From NCBI RefSeq assembly GCF_000002235.5, contig NW_022145599.1, positions 6,114,781 to 6,178,780 of the forward strand: a stretch of 64,000 nucleotides of DNA, in the 5' to 3' direction. This DNA comes from Strongylocentrotus purpuratus. Taxonomy: Eukaryota > Echinodermata > Echinoidea > Camarodonta > Strongylocentrotidae. Position 1 is the stretch's first letter. Each line of letters begins with the position of its first letter. Below, piece after piece: positions 20,592-33,140 of this stretch. A program made the position numbers and the translations under genes. The notes beneath the pieces were generated by a model that was not told the origin of the DNA, searched no databases, and saw only the letters and a list, made by a program, of their open reading frames with translations.

Positions 20592-23400
20592 GTATGATTG
20601 CAGTCCGCCGGTGGATAGTTCCACCTCGTGTGCTCCTGGTCGTTGTCCCCCATATGTCCCAAATAAAACCCTATAGCACTGAAGATAAGTGTAGGGGTAA
20701 GATCACCGGAGTGATCTACATTGATCTCATGTAGGTATCTATTGATTGCTGTCCAGTAACCATCGTGGACGTGCTGTCGATGCTTTGCGATTTCGTTCCT
20801 GAATCGCTTCCAGACGTGCTCCAGGTTTAAACCTCCAATCGCAACGCACGGCACGACGAAGAACATGATTTTCTGTGAGCTGACCACGACATTGAGGAAA
20901 CGTAATATGGGGATGTTCTGAAGGTCAATATTTTTATCACTGAAAACGAGATAATTCCATAGAATATGAGCGGTAAGTCCCCAAGTCGCAACAACCATGG
21001 TGAAAGCCATCCATGTCCTGATCAGTCGACGTAGTACGTTGTACTGCGCGTAAAATCGGGATATTCTTCTGCGTACTTGATCGATATTCTTTCCCGATGC
21101 CTGTTCGCGGGCGAAAGCAGAAATCTGATGCACTTCACATTCAAACGAAAGACGTTCGATATAGATGAGATAACAAAAACAACCATAAAAGATATAGCCA
21201 AGAAAAGCACACCAGTGTGTTATTTCTTTATATAATGTGACGAAAGAGCAATATCGAAAATAGTAGTCATTGGCAAAGCGAAGCATGGCATTTGTTACTG
21301 GCCATGCAAGAAAGAAAATCAGTCGAAACCAGGATAGACCTTTGGCGCCAAAACGTGAATTCCTCAGAATCGCTACGCGTGTCGAAAGAAAGGATCGGCA
21401 AAGGGGATATCCTTCTCGATAACGGCGACCAAGGGTCAGATAGAGAATTCGCGCGTAGAAACACCAGAAAGGTATGACCATGATTTGAAATAGGTACGTG
21501 AAGTATGACACCAGATGAAGAACATCTTCTTTCTTGCCCCTGTAGAACCCCATGTATCTCCGAAAATCATACGTCATCAGGCAGCACGATAGAAGGAGGT
21601 ACAAGAAGGCGCAAATGTTAGAAGTTATCACCCAACCTGTAAAAGATAATAATAAAAAGTAAAACGATTATGATGAAAGGATTTTTCTTTCTTTTTAATA
21701 CCGGTATCTAAATCGAGAATTTGTTTCTTTCTTGGGATTCTTGCAATAATATCAAACTTACCTATTTTGGAGTTTAAATTAAAAGGATTATATAAAACAG
21801 AGGCATGGTGAGATATACTTGGACGCCTTTACGTGATCTCACAGGCAGCATGTACACATTGATCCGCTAGTAAAGCCAACGATAATTCAATTAAGGAAAA
21901 CAAAACAATAAGTTGACTAGTGCCGTATCCAGAATTTAGGGAAGGGAGGGGGTCTACTGCCCCCCCCCCCCAAAAAAAAGTCTTGACGCCCAAATCATGC
22001 CAATGCTAGGGGGTTCGAACAGTCGTGAAGTGTGGATCGAGCCATTGAATTGAAAATTCTAATTTCAAATCCAATTTTAAAAAGTTGCACTAAGAGTGTA
22101 GGTTCGATAAGCATTAGTTCTGTGAATATACAACTTGTGTGTTATACGATACCAAATTGGAAATAGATTTAGTTGAATAACGTTGCTATAATTATATTGC
22201 AAAACAGACTCAATAGAGAGCACTCTGGAGATGTGAGTTGGTCTAGCGGCACGTTCACTTGGTCAGCTCTCTGTCTTCGCCTACAAACTGACTCAGGCGA
22301 CCCCGTTTCGAAACTGAGTCACGTCTTTCGTGAATAATCGTGAATAATCATGTGTTTGATACACGTCTGTAAAAACCCAATTACACACACACACACACAC
22401 ACCCACACACACACACTCCAGCAAGTTACCCAGTCATTGTCTCCCTCTTATAATTTTAGTTGTCATGATCAAGAACTAAAATTAGAATAGACTTTTGTAA
22501 ATGAAAAAATTCCATGGATAAAATTGACGCTTATATCACGTTTAGTAAAATTAATTAATATAAGCGTGATATCTTGTGACTTTCTCAAAGATGAAGGGCG
22601 TGGCTAACCAAAGAGCTCCTCCGATTATGATCCGGCAACTATTACTCTGGTCTTTATATCGTCAAAGATAAAGTAAATGATTGTATTAGGGTCAGTGTTT
22701 TGTAACTCGGGTTTTGGGTTAGGGTTAGGGGTTGAGTTCGGTGCACGGTTGAAGTAAGGAATGGTTTAGAGCAGGATATTGACTGTAGAATAATTGTCAC
22801 CAGAGTATGTGTTGCCGATACGATATGTATTTATATACCAAATCATCAAATAAATGCAACCGGAAAGGTCACCCCATACTATATTTTATATTCCCTAATT
22901 TAAATTAAATGTGGATAGCAATGAAGAACAGCGAAACACACCATTTGTCCAACATATTTTTGTCTGTGCAATAGATACTTACAATTTCGATCTTTGGCCC
23001 GTGCTTTTCTTGGCCGATCTCCGACGGCGTCGACGCTGTCATGACTGTAGTCGTATCTTTTCCCGTTTTTATCGACGTATTCTTGTGTCGAACCGTCATC
23101 CGAGTCTTCTCCCTGGTCTCTGTCGTCCTTGTTTGTCAATACTTCTTCAATGTTATTGGGATATTGCGATATTGTCGAAGGTGAATGGGTTCTCCGCAGT
23201 GGACTCCAGAGGCCGAGGAGTCCCAGTGTTACTTGGACGACGGGTGGTAAGGGGTAATTATCTCTCCAACGACTTTTAAGACGTATCTTATTTGATTGGG
23301 GATAACATGTGCTTGATTCAATGCTTGAACTGTCAAATAGATGATCCTCTACCAGGGGAGTAGTTTCATCACGCCGAATAGACAGGAAGTAGTTATGCAT
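20585..23400 (-). CDS. GRL-like multipass membrane protein, copy B
   Basis: Exon 1 22983-23400 starts at ATG (MHNYFLSIRR) and ends T|GTAAGTATC; exon 2 20585-21636 follows TTTTACAG. Together 1470 bases, 489 residues plus stop, in frame across a phase-1 intron of 1346 bp. Exon 1 gives a hydrophilic N-terminus, the short apolar PLPPVVQVTLGLLGLWSPLR, then an acidic linker. Exon 2 gives hydrophobic spans near NICAFLYLLLSCCLM, YLFQIMVIPFWCFYARI, LIFFLAWPVTNAML, GYIFYGCFCYLIYIE, VATWGLTAHILWNYLVF, KIMFFVVPCVAIGG and a weak last one, LIFSAIGFYLG. A long amphipathic segment with YAQYNVLRRLIR precedes the fifth. The first six codons downstream of the splice restore the bases missing in copy A. Expression and ligand unknown. 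Confidence 0.75.
22228..22380 (+). repeat. tRNA-derived SINE-like insert in the intron of copy B
   Basis: TTGGTCTAGCGGCAC resembles an A box, and CCGTTTCGAAACTG about 60 bases later resembles a B box. A related CTCTAGTCTCCA..CGTCGCCTACAAACAC sequence lies in intron 7 of both P450 genes (about 39040 and 55170). A (CA)n tract follows at 22386-22420. Confidence 0.45.
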
Positions 23401-24546
23401 GATGAGATTTACTTGATATTACGTTGAAGGAGAAGGGTCGTCTGGATAGCGATTCTAATGTCTCAAAGAGTGTTTGTAATTTGTTCAAAATCCCCTACGT
23501 AGCCCTATTAAATAACAACAGGTCCAGCACGGTAGAAAGTTCTTCGTCTGTATCCTCAACTCAGAGGAGCTAAGTAAAACAACGTCTCAATAGTTACAGT
23601 TTTCAACACCGAACGTACGTCCCTTCACATGTTTTATTATGAACGTGATTTAGAGCAAGTGAACTGGGAGAATGACAAGAACGTGACACCTCTCCTGTAA
23701 GACGTTCTTCACTCTGTAATTCCCACCCATAAACAATACCGAGAACCAATCGCATCGAATCTTCCAGCTAATGATTATGCAAATTAGCAGTTTTCTCAAG
23801 GACATCTAGAATTACGGCACGGAAACTCATCTGTCATATGATATATTATTCGAGAGTTATAAATAGTATCTTACTGCTCATTAGCAATTAAATACATATT
23901 ACAGAGACATAATTTCCTTCCTGCAGAGTGGTGCAGGTTTCACATTACGTATGTCATTATTATTATTTAAAAAAATCACCTCACTTGAATTAGGAACCAG
24001 GGATTATTAATCACAGTTACATTATGTAATACTAGTTAGGGGAATTACATCGGACAAATTTCACAATGTTTCATTGTAATGAATCATAAAATAGGTCTTT
24101 TCAAGTCCATTTTCTTTTCTTTATGCACATTTATTTACTTCTACGTTGCGGTGGAATATGATTTCAGGAAAACAGTAGTTTTCTGACTTTTCTAAAAAAT
24201 AGTTTATCACAGCTGTAAGGGTATTCACCATAATTATTCTTTTAATAAGCGTTTATGTCTCTTGTTTGAGTCAACTAAAGAGGTAATCCCACTTGTAGAA
24301 GAATTTATCATAATCACAGTAATTGTTTATCATAACAATTTGCACAAATCATATTATTCTTAACATTCTTTTTCTTCATCATAAATCATTATAGCGAAAG
24401 AAGAAGTTATACCAATGAGATGATTCGACACTTTCTTGCGAGATGTCGAAAACACATGCGAAACTAAAAAATCGTTTGCAAATTTGAAGGCTACCACAAA
24501 TATGTGTGTGAAGGTAGGAGGTGGGGGTGGTGGGAGTTGGTTTCCA

Positions 24547-24577
<31 letters not shown>

Positions 24578-24600
24578 CCAAGAACAAAACAAACCAGGGG
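23401..24600. repeat. GRL unit B, upstream region
   Basis: 5' flank of copy B, colinear with the flank of copy A. Ends in a (GA)n run (24550-24577) and a 13-G run. No gene seen. Confidence 0.5.
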
Positions 24601-24898
24601 AAGGTGGGGGGGGGGGGGTCTTCAAATTCGGCGTCAGCGGGCTTTTAGGGGTGCTGGAACCGGAAATAAACGACCCAATTATTGGACAATCATTATATTT
24701 CACATTCCCTTCTCATTTCCTTTTCTCCTGAAACTTTTTTTTCACTCTCTCTCTCTCTTTCTCAAGTTCTTCCCCCTCTCCTCTCTTGATTATTCCTGCT
24801 TTTTTTTCACTCTCTCTCTCTCTCTTTCTCTCTCCTCTCTCTCTCTCTCTGCATCCCTACTTATATCCACTCTTGTTGTATTACCGATTGAAAATGGC

Positions 24899-25030
24899 AG
24901 CTGGTGGGCGTTTCACAAGACAGGTTTTGTTATAAGATACTGAAATCCTTGCTTCCGATTGGTTATCAGCAGATTTGTCACTGATTTTTGTCATTTGTCA
25001 TTGAAAAAAGGCTTTGTGAAACGCCCCCAG
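24899..25030. mobile_element. MITE with CTGG-GGGCGTTTCACAA ends
   Basis: Inverted ends CTGGTGGGCGTTTCACAA and TTTGTGAAACGCCCCCAGG. Units A and B read straight through this point (GAAAATAGCATGAGTGTGACG), so this is an insertion in unit C. An older copy lies at 17243-17405. Confidence 0.65.
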
Positions 25031-25132
25031 GAGTGTGACGAAGCACAAAGTACCGTGTGATCTGAACTCATGAATAAACTTAGGAGAAAGACACCGAAGA
25101 TGGGAGGTAAGTAAAGGAGGTGGTTGTGATTT

Positions 25133-25680
25133 CAGTTCAACTCAGTTTCAGTTTAGTTTCTTTTATTTTACATGAACAAAAATACATTAACAAAACATAG
25201 CATATTCAACAAATTGATATTCATGAACACTATAAAGACATTTACACAGCATAAGTTTATATTGCATTTACACGAGATTATTTCAAAATTACATGTGAAA
25301 AAGAAACGTCAAAAGCATAGCTTGTAGAGTTTAATTTAAGCTCCTCGAAATCATTTCGACACAGTGTCATTCAAAATCAGGTAGAAGTATAATGATTTCA
25401 GAAGAAATATCGAAAAGCAAGTATCACGTAAAGCAAAGTATACATACATAAACAATGAAATGATATAGATGATGGATGTAAGGAAAAAGAGAAGTAGGAT
25501 GAAAAGGTAAAGATTGGGAGTCAGAAGAAGAATGAGTGAATAAATGAGGAAGTTTTAAAATGGAATTTTCAAGGTCGGGAGCCACAGTCGGGGGAAAAAA
25601 GAATAATAGTGCTTTACGCGTTCAAATTCAGGAATAGCAATTAAAAAATATTTAAAAATCTGACACACCTTTTAAGCTGT
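25133..25680. repeat. Retroelement 3' end with degenerate CAGTT tail
   Basis: Starts with several CAGTT/CAACT pentamers then TTTCTTTTATTTTACATGAAC and about 500 bp absent from units A and B. The layout matches the other pentamer-tailed pieces at 43598, 47155, 51955, 58972 and 61757. Confidence 0.4.
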
Positions 25681-26321
25681 TTGAGTGGTTTGAGTGTTTA
25701 GTTGATGATGGTGATGGTGGTGACGATGGTGGATGTAATGGTGTTAAGGAGGTTGGTGTTGATGGTATCATGGTAAAGAACATTTTCAAACGTAAAATGC
25801 ATTATACAAGAACTGACCTATTGTTCAGTATTATCACTGTTCATATTTTTTGAAGCAGTTATAAATGCGTGACAGGATTGATAATGCCCCACATTGTTTT
25901 CAACAGGTGTTGTTCCAGGAGTTCAACCGACACTGGGAATGATTTGTCGAGGTCTCTCTTCCTTTAAAACAACTTATTAATCTACCATCTTCTAAAACAA
26001 GGTGCACATTTAAACAGCTTTATGCATGATTCATAACTCAGTTACCTAATGAACAAACTTTAAATCTAATAACCGTCCTTTCTGTGTTTCTGTGCGATTG
26101 GCAATATCTTCCGTTGAACTTTTTGATTATTATTATTTTGTACAGAACCATTTATCAACAATTTGGGGGACCTTTTTCATGATCCATCCACTTCCTCCAA
26201 AATTATGGGATCAACTAGCACGTATCACATGCGACGTATTTGTCTCTGACTGATGCGTGTGTCACACCCCTTGAATATTGGAGGCCTATCGAAGACCACG
26301 CCCCTATCCCTACCACTAAAC

Positions 26322-26458
26322 AATCACTTTCTTTTTCTTTTTCTAATGTATATATATGTATTTCAATGTATTTCTTTGCCTATGTCTTACAACAATGTAT
26401 AATGTCATTTTTACTGTGATTGGAATCAAATAAAGTTCAATTCATTTCAATTCAACTT
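26322..26458 (+). repeat. Truncated LINE-like 3' end
   Basis: Ends with GGAATCAAATAAAGTTCAAT and TTCAATTCA pentamers, a polyadenylation-like signal followed by a pentamer tail. It interrupts CACTTTACAAAC, which is continuous in unit B at 20206. The flanking ACTTT is repeated on both sides. Confidence 0.5.
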
Positions 26459-26754
26459 TACAAACCAACCTACGTGCACAATGGAACTACTATTACCTTC
26501 ACGACTTCTACTACTACTATTACATCTATACTACTACACTTACTACTTTTACTATAAATAACAGGATATGTTTATAGAGCTAATATTCACCAGCAAAGTG
26601 CTCAAAAGCGGTTGACCATAACCCCGGTCCGAGCTAGACTATCGACGACTGACGTGTTCACAGCATTCAAGGAAATCCGTCCTACCGATAGATATACCTA
26701 TTTAACGAATGGGTGCAGAGTTCATCGGTCGATTAATGTCTTTCTATAGAAACT

Positions 26755-26834
26755 AGTGTCACGCCGGAACTCGAACCCTTGACCATCGCACTTCCAGTCA
26801 AGCATTTAAAAATCTGGATAGCGACACATCTAGG
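26755..26834 (-). repeat. tRNA-derived SINE-like repeat, copy C
   Basis: Third copy of the repeat at 13790 and 20510, with the B-box-like GGGTTCGAGTTCCGGC on the minus strand. Its A-box half is more decayed. Confidence 0.5.
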
Positions 26835-29810
26835 CTCTCCTATGATATGTATGATTGCAGTCCGCCGGCGGATAGTTCCACCTTGTGTGCTCCTGGTCGT
26901 TTTCACCCATATGTCCCAAATAAAACCCTATAGCACTGAAGATAAGTGTAGGGGTAAGATCACCGGAGCGATCTACATTGATCTCATGTAGGTATCTATT
27001 GATGGCTGTCCAGTAAGTTTCGTGGACGTGCTGTCGATGCTTTGCGATTTCGTACCTGAATCGCTTCCAAACGTGCTCCAGGTTTAGCCCACCAATCGCA
27101 ACGCACGGGACGACGAAGAACATGATTTTCTGTGAGCCGATCAAGACATTGAGGAAAAGTAATTTGGGGAGGTTCCGAACGTCAATATTTTTATCACTAA
27201 AAACGAGATAATTCCAAAGAATATGAGCGGTCAGTCCCCAAGTCGCAACAACCATGGTGAAAGCCATCCATCTCCTGATGGGTCGACGTAGTACGTTGTA
27301 CTGCGCGTAAAGTCGGGATATTCTTCTGTACACTCGATCGATATTTTTAACCGATGCCTGTTTGCGGGCGAAAGCAGAAATATGACGGACTTCGCATTCA
27401 AACGAAATACGTTCGATATAGATGAGATAACAAAAACAACCATAAAAGATATAGCCAAGAAAAGCACACCAGTGTGTTATTTCTTTATATGTTGTTAGGG
27501 TAGAACAAGATTGAAAATAGTAGTCATTGACAAAGCGAAGCATAGCATTTGTTACTGGCCATGCAAGAAAGAAAATCAGCCGAAACCAGGATAGACCTTT
27601 GGCGCCAAAACGTGAATTCCTCAGAATCGCTACGCGTGTCGAAAGAAAGGATCGGCAAAGTGGATATCCTTCTCGATAACGGCGACCAAGGGTGAGGTAG
27701 AGAATTCGCGCGTAGAAACACCAGAAAGGTATGACCATGATTTGAAAGAGGTACGTAAAGTATGCAACCAGATGAAGAAATTCTTCTTTCTTGCCCCAGT
27801 AGAACTTCATGTAGCTCTGAAAATCATACGTCATCAGGCAGCACGGTAAAAGGAGGTACAAGAAGGCGCAAATGTTAAAGGTTTTCACCCAACCTGTAAA
27901 AGAAAATAATCAAATGAATACGATTAAGATGATTTTTTCTTCTTCTTACAATACCTAGCATGGTATCTGAAACAAGAAAACGTTTCTTTACTGGGATTCT
28001 TGCAAAAATATGCAACCTACTCACTTGGGAGTTTAACTAAAAGAACTATAGAAAAACTGGTCTGGTAAGATTAAGTTAGGGCACGTCTTGATGTGATAGT
28101 CCATTTACATCACGTTACTTCTCTCAGTCTAAGTCATAGCATGTTAAGATTGAGCCGCTTATAAAGCTAGCGATAATCTAATTAATGGGAAGAAGAAAAA
28201 TCAGTTTTCTAGTGCCGTTTCAAGAATTTAGGGAATGGTGGGGTCTACTTAAGATGCCCCAAAACAGCCCTGGCGCCGAAATCATGCCAATGCTATGGGG
28301 CTTAGATAGTGGTTTAATGATTGAGCCATTGAAATGAAAATTCTTTTTTTCAAATCCAATTTTAAAAACTTGCATTAAGAGTGTAGGATCGATAAGCATT
28401 TTCGTTAAATAATATTGCTCGATAATGGAAAACGGAGAGCACTCCAGCAAGTTACCGAGCCATCGTCTCCCTCTCATCATTTAAATTATCATGATAAAGA
28501 AATATGGAATAGGCCTTCTTTGTAATGGGTCAATTCCATGGATAAAATTTACGCTTATATAAAGTGAAGTGAAGTTTTTATTTTTATTAGAAGCGTGATA
28601 TCTTGTGACTTTCCCAAAGATGAAGGGCGTACTGGCTATAACCAGAGAGCTCCTCCGATATAATATGTCCAGCGACTATCAATCTTTATTTCGTCAAAGA
28701 TATAAATCATGATTGTATTAGGGATTTAGGGTTCCTTAACTCGGGTTTTAGGTTAGGGGTTGAGTTCGATGCACGGTTGAAGTTAGGCATGGGATTAGAG
28801 CACGTTATTAGCCGTAGAGTAATTGTTGCCAGAGTATGTGTTGTCGAGGCGATATGTATTTATATACCAAACCATCAATAAATGAAACCGTATTATTTAT
28901 TTTTTGTATCGTCGAGATATGAATTTCGCATAATCCGTGAATTAAAAGTTCGGGGGAAAAATCTATTCATGTCTGAGATACAATGAGCTTTACAATCAGA
29001 AGACGTCAATTTGAAGTGATAGGTCACACGTTCGTAACGAAAATGACTTACGAGATGTGATGTCTGAGAAGAAGAAGAAAACAAATCGTATTTTAATAGA
29101 AACGAGCCCGATGTGTTAATCGTTGTATTCCCATTATCACTATTTTCCCCACTTTTTTAAATGAGAAAATCTCATTCTTTATATCAATACAAAACAGCAA
29201 TTCAACGGACATTCAAACACATTTACATATGAATGCAAAAGGGAACCCTAATGAATAAACAACGGTGTCAATAAGATGCCCCCTCATTCAATTTAATTAT
29301 GGACTATAATCAATGAAGAACAGTGAAGCACTCCATACTATGTTTGAGCCGTCCAACATATTTCTGTCTTTGAAATCGATACTTACAATTCCGGTCTCGA
29401 ACCCGTGCTTTCGTTGACCAATCTCCCACGTCGCCGTCGCTGTCGTGACTGTAGTCATTTTTGTTACTGTTTTTATCGACGTATTCTTGCGACGAACCAT
29501 CATCCGAGTCTTCTCCCTGGTCTCTGTCGTCATTGTATGTCAATATTTCCTCAAGATTAATGGAATGTTGTATTATCGTCTCAGGCGATTTGGTTCTCCG
29601 CAGTGGACTCCAGAGGCCGAGGAGTCCCAGGGTGACTTGGACGACGGGTGGTAAGGGGTAAGTGTCTCTCCAGCGTCTCTTAAGCCGTCTCTCATTTGGT
29701 TGGGGATAACATACTGTGTTTAATTCAATGCTTGACCTGTCATATAGATGCTCATCTATCAGAGGAGTAGTTTCACCACGCTGGTTAGACAGAGAGTAAT
29801 GATTTCCCAT
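26830..29810 (-). CDS. GRL-like multipass membrane protein, copy C
   Basis: Exon 1 29387-29810 (MGNHYSLSNQ) and exon 2 26830-27893: 1488 bases, 495 residues plus stop, in frame. Same plan as copy B; the C-terminus is slightly longer because the reading frame ends further on. My reason for the family guess is the order of features. An N-terminal motif of the form L-x-x-L-G-L-x-x-P (here VVQVTLGLLGLWSPL) is followed by six or seven membrane spans with no N-terminal signal. A long cytosolic helix sits between spans 4 and 5, and a final weak span lies near the C-terminus after HEINVDRSGDLT. That is the layout of gustatory-receptor-like proteins, which are known outside insects. The C-terminal TYhhhhhQF motif of insect receptors is absent. 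Alternative: an unnamed echinoderm-specific membrane family. Confidence 0.75.
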
Positions 29811-30980
29811 GATGGGATTGACCTGGTATTACGTTGAAGGATAAGGGTCGTCTGGATAGCGATTCTAATATCTCAAAGAGTATTATTATTTTCTTCAAAA
29901 TCGTCTACGTATCTTTATTAAATAACAATAGGTCCAGCATTAACTCGGGAAGGCTAGGTAAAACAATGCCTCAATAGTTACAGTTTTCCACAGCGAATGA
30001 AAGTCTCCTCACATGTCACATGAACATGATTAAGAGCAAGTACAATGGAGGAATGGAAATAACGTCGTACTTCTGCTGTAAGAAGTTCTTCACTCTATAA
30101 TTCCATCCCATAAATCATACCGAGAACCAATCGCATCGATTCTTCCCGCTGATCCTTATGCAAATTCGCACTATTTACAAGGACATCTAGAATTACGGCA
30201 CGGACACTCAACTGCCTTTAAATATATTGTATTTAAGAGTTATAAATAGCTCTCTAATAAGATAAATATAGCATAGTCATCATTTCTTATTTCCTTTCTG
30301 CTAAGTGCTGCAGGTTTCGCATTACGTATGTCCTTATTATTTAAAATCATAAGCGGAGATAAATAATCTTATTTACATTATGTCATTATTATATCCTGCA
30401 TAAAAATGAATTGGCTCTGATTGATTGAGAGCTTGTCAAGTGACTAGAAATATTTGAACTATTCAATTCAATTTCAATTCAAATTTAAGGTTGCTCTGAA
30501 AAAGTACTATTTGGGAGTTTACATTTTTTTCTTCTCCTTCAAATCTGTATTAAATATCTTTCTTTTTTTTAAATTTTTAAATACAAATTGTTATTTTTAA
30601 CATTTTATTTTGATTAAATTTCAATAATTCTTTTTCTTCAAAAAATTGTTATTTTTTCATTTTTTTAAAATAATTGTTTGATGCGGGATATAAAATAAAT
30701 AAACTATGCCTTCTTGTCCAGGTACTGGTTAAAACTATGGGCCTCGGTGACTCAAATAGTACTATCGGAGTCACCTCTTGCGCAAAGTTTTAACCAGAAC
30801 CTCTCAAGACAGTGTATATTCGTATACTATTTTTATGGTAATTACATCGGACAAAGTACACAATGTACGTAACATTGTAATGAATCAAGAATCATAAAAA
30901 TATCTTTTCATGTCCTTTCCTATTTATCCTAAAAATAGTTTATCACAGCTGTAAGGGTTTCACCGTTATTTTTAGTTTCA
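29811..30980. repeat. GRL unit C, upstream region
   Basis: 5' flank of copy C, colinear with the flanks of copies A and B (GGATAAGGGTCGTCTGGATA; ACATCGGACAAAGTACACAA at 30844). No gene. Confidence 0.5.
30723..30798. repeat. 76-bp inverted repeat
   Basis: Arms TACTGGTTAAAACT and AGTTTTAACCAG, with inner pairs GGTGACTC/GAGTCACC. Either a tiny foldback element or the centre of one. Confidence 0.6.
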
Positions 30981-31137
30981 CGTCACCCTTTAATCCCTAA
31001 ATCACAGATTTATTTTGCTTTACTCTGTTTTAAAATTGTTTCAACATTTTGTGAGCGAGCGAAGAAGGAAAATTTTCAATGCGGTAAAAAAATAATATTT
31101 TGTAATCATCACACTATAGATAAGATATAAAATAATG

Positions 31138-31400
31138 TATGCGGGCACCTCGGTGCCAAATGTAAATGAATACAAAATTCACAAAGGCCTATTCGGTCAC
31201 CTCGATACAGGGATATGAGGATATGATTGGGATGTCGTTGCCCAGAATTATCTTCAACGAAAGTGGTAAAAAATAAAATTTCGATATTCTGATCTAAAAG
31301 ATATGAGATAGTACGGTCACCTCGCTGTCAAGTAGAAGGATATTTGGGCACCCCGTTGCCTAAATACGAATCTGTGAAGGCACTTCGATGCCTAAAATCA
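31138..31400. repeat. Dispersed GGCACCTCGGTGCC-type motifs
   Basis: Five or six spaced short palindromes: GGGCACCTCGGTGCC, GGTCACCTCGATAC, GGTCACCTCGCTGTC, GGGCACCCCGTTGCC, AGGCACTTCGATGCC. They are separated by 40-70 bp of AT-rich sequence. A degenerate tandem array of about 60-bp units; function unknown. Confidence 0.6.
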
Positions 31401-33140
31401 TCATATTTCTAAATGTTGCGAACGACCGAAACGAGCGGGGAATACAGACTCTTTATTATCAACAGACACTTGAAAATACATACTCTAGCGTTTTTTTTTT
31501 TTTTCTCCACGAAATTGATGTGACTCCAAAATTAGTTTTTATAAAGCTTAATTTAAAAAGTTGTAACATATAGGCCTACATATTAATATATATATATATT
31601 ATTTGTAGGTTATGTATCCGTCTGATGGATATACATATTTGCTTACATCAGAAATAATACAACATTGGTGCAAACCCAAAATACTGATGTAAGAGTCAGT
31701 GATTATCCTAAATGATTAAATAACAAAATATACAAAATGCAGTAGATGGGACGGAGCATAATTTTACAAGATTTTGGTATGTTCTGGCTTTATTGCCGAA
31801 ATTCAAATTATCTTGAACATTCATTTTGGTATTGATTGCATGAATGAAGGAATGATTAAGAATTCTAGCAGGAGGGATGCAAGCTAATTTCACCCTATGC
31901 TAAAAATTCCACTGCACTTACCAGAGTGATAATGCTCAACCACATGCGAATGTATAACATGGCATTATGACTGACAATCTTATTCATACAAACCAATTGG
32001 ATTTTAAAGCAAAACTCCAATTAATATAGACACTGACTTTCATTTCTAGAAAAACTGGCAAGAGACTTCGTATTGTTTATCAAGTTATTCATCCTAATAC
32101 TTACATGTAGGCGTATATTCATTATAATATTTATCATATATGCATATACATGTATATACAGTTATACACTTAATTTGTGCTTTATATACGTATTTTATTA
32201 TACATGCATTATCGTTTTATTGATTTTAATACCATTCTATCCCTTCAATTTCGCTCAATTATCCACTCTTCTCCACTTCGCTTCTTTTTACCATCTTACT
32301 TTTTGTTAATGTCTCACGCCTCTCACCCTCCTTTTCTCTAGCTATCGCTATACTTCTAAGTATGTCACTTCTTGAAATATCTCTGTTTAAGTAAATGTAT
32401 ACTTCATTATCGTAATGAATAAATCGCACCAGCATATTTACACAAATGTGTATTTTTAATTGTTAAGTTTGATGTGTATATATTTCATTTCTGCTGTATG
32501 TAATAATCGATATTAACATTTATATTGTTATTATTCTCAGTAGTAGTTAAATGCGGTGTATTCGATTCCATTCGAGATGAGCGGGAAAAGAGTGGGAGGA
32601 TGTCTTTTCTCGAATATAATTATATGTAAAATAGTCTGGCGTATAAACGTTTTTATTTAATGATAATAGAAATACAAAATACACATGTACACTATATGAT
32701 AACAAAATAACAGAAAAAAGAAGTTCTTGAAGCTTTTATGATGCATTTTAAATTTCATGAATTTTCTTTCTTAAAATTAATAAAACGTCCTTGAAATTGT
32801 CTTTAGTAATTGGTTGATATTTGTATTTCTTATAATAGTGGTGGAGATTGTTTACGTTGCTACTATCACAGTGATGGCGTGGATGCCAATCCCATAAATG
32901 TGTTTGTTTGTATGATTGTTTATTAATGGTGTCGGTGCAGTCAAGGGCGATGATAGTTAAGGGTTGAGATGATTGGCAAAGCCAGGGTTCGGTACAGGGG
33001 TTCGGTACTGATAAAGCATACTGAATTGAATTTATTGAATTTGATATACTCACCACTTTCATTAAAACATGCAAAGTCAAAGATAATTGGTTGGTATAGC
33101 TTTTATTCGAATATATTGTATTACTGATCGTTAGTGTAAA
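31401..33140. other. AT-rich intergenic stretch
   Basis: No gene recognised. (TA)n near 31583-31600. Open frames here are short and of low complexity. Confidence 0.3.

Larger units (their letters stand above)
24660..26754. repeat. GRL tandem unit C, left part
   Basis: Begins AAACGACCCAATTATTGGAC like units A and B and includes the (CT)n tract, then several insertions listed separately. 26220-26310 has the GACCACGCCCCTATCCC block in the same orientation as unit B. No coding region seen. Confidence 0.6.

Noticed and set aside
22700..22745. Interstitial telomere repeat (GGGTTAGGGTTAGGGG)
   Set aside because: Only two TTAGGG units, and a similar diverged sequence exists at the same place in unit C (28745), so it is part of the ordinary unit.
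32748..33080. 110-residue minus-strand protein
   Set aside because: No signal, domain or repeat visible. Composition is like the AT-rich surroundings, and a splice-like GTGAGT lies near its start, so at most it overlaps an exon end.
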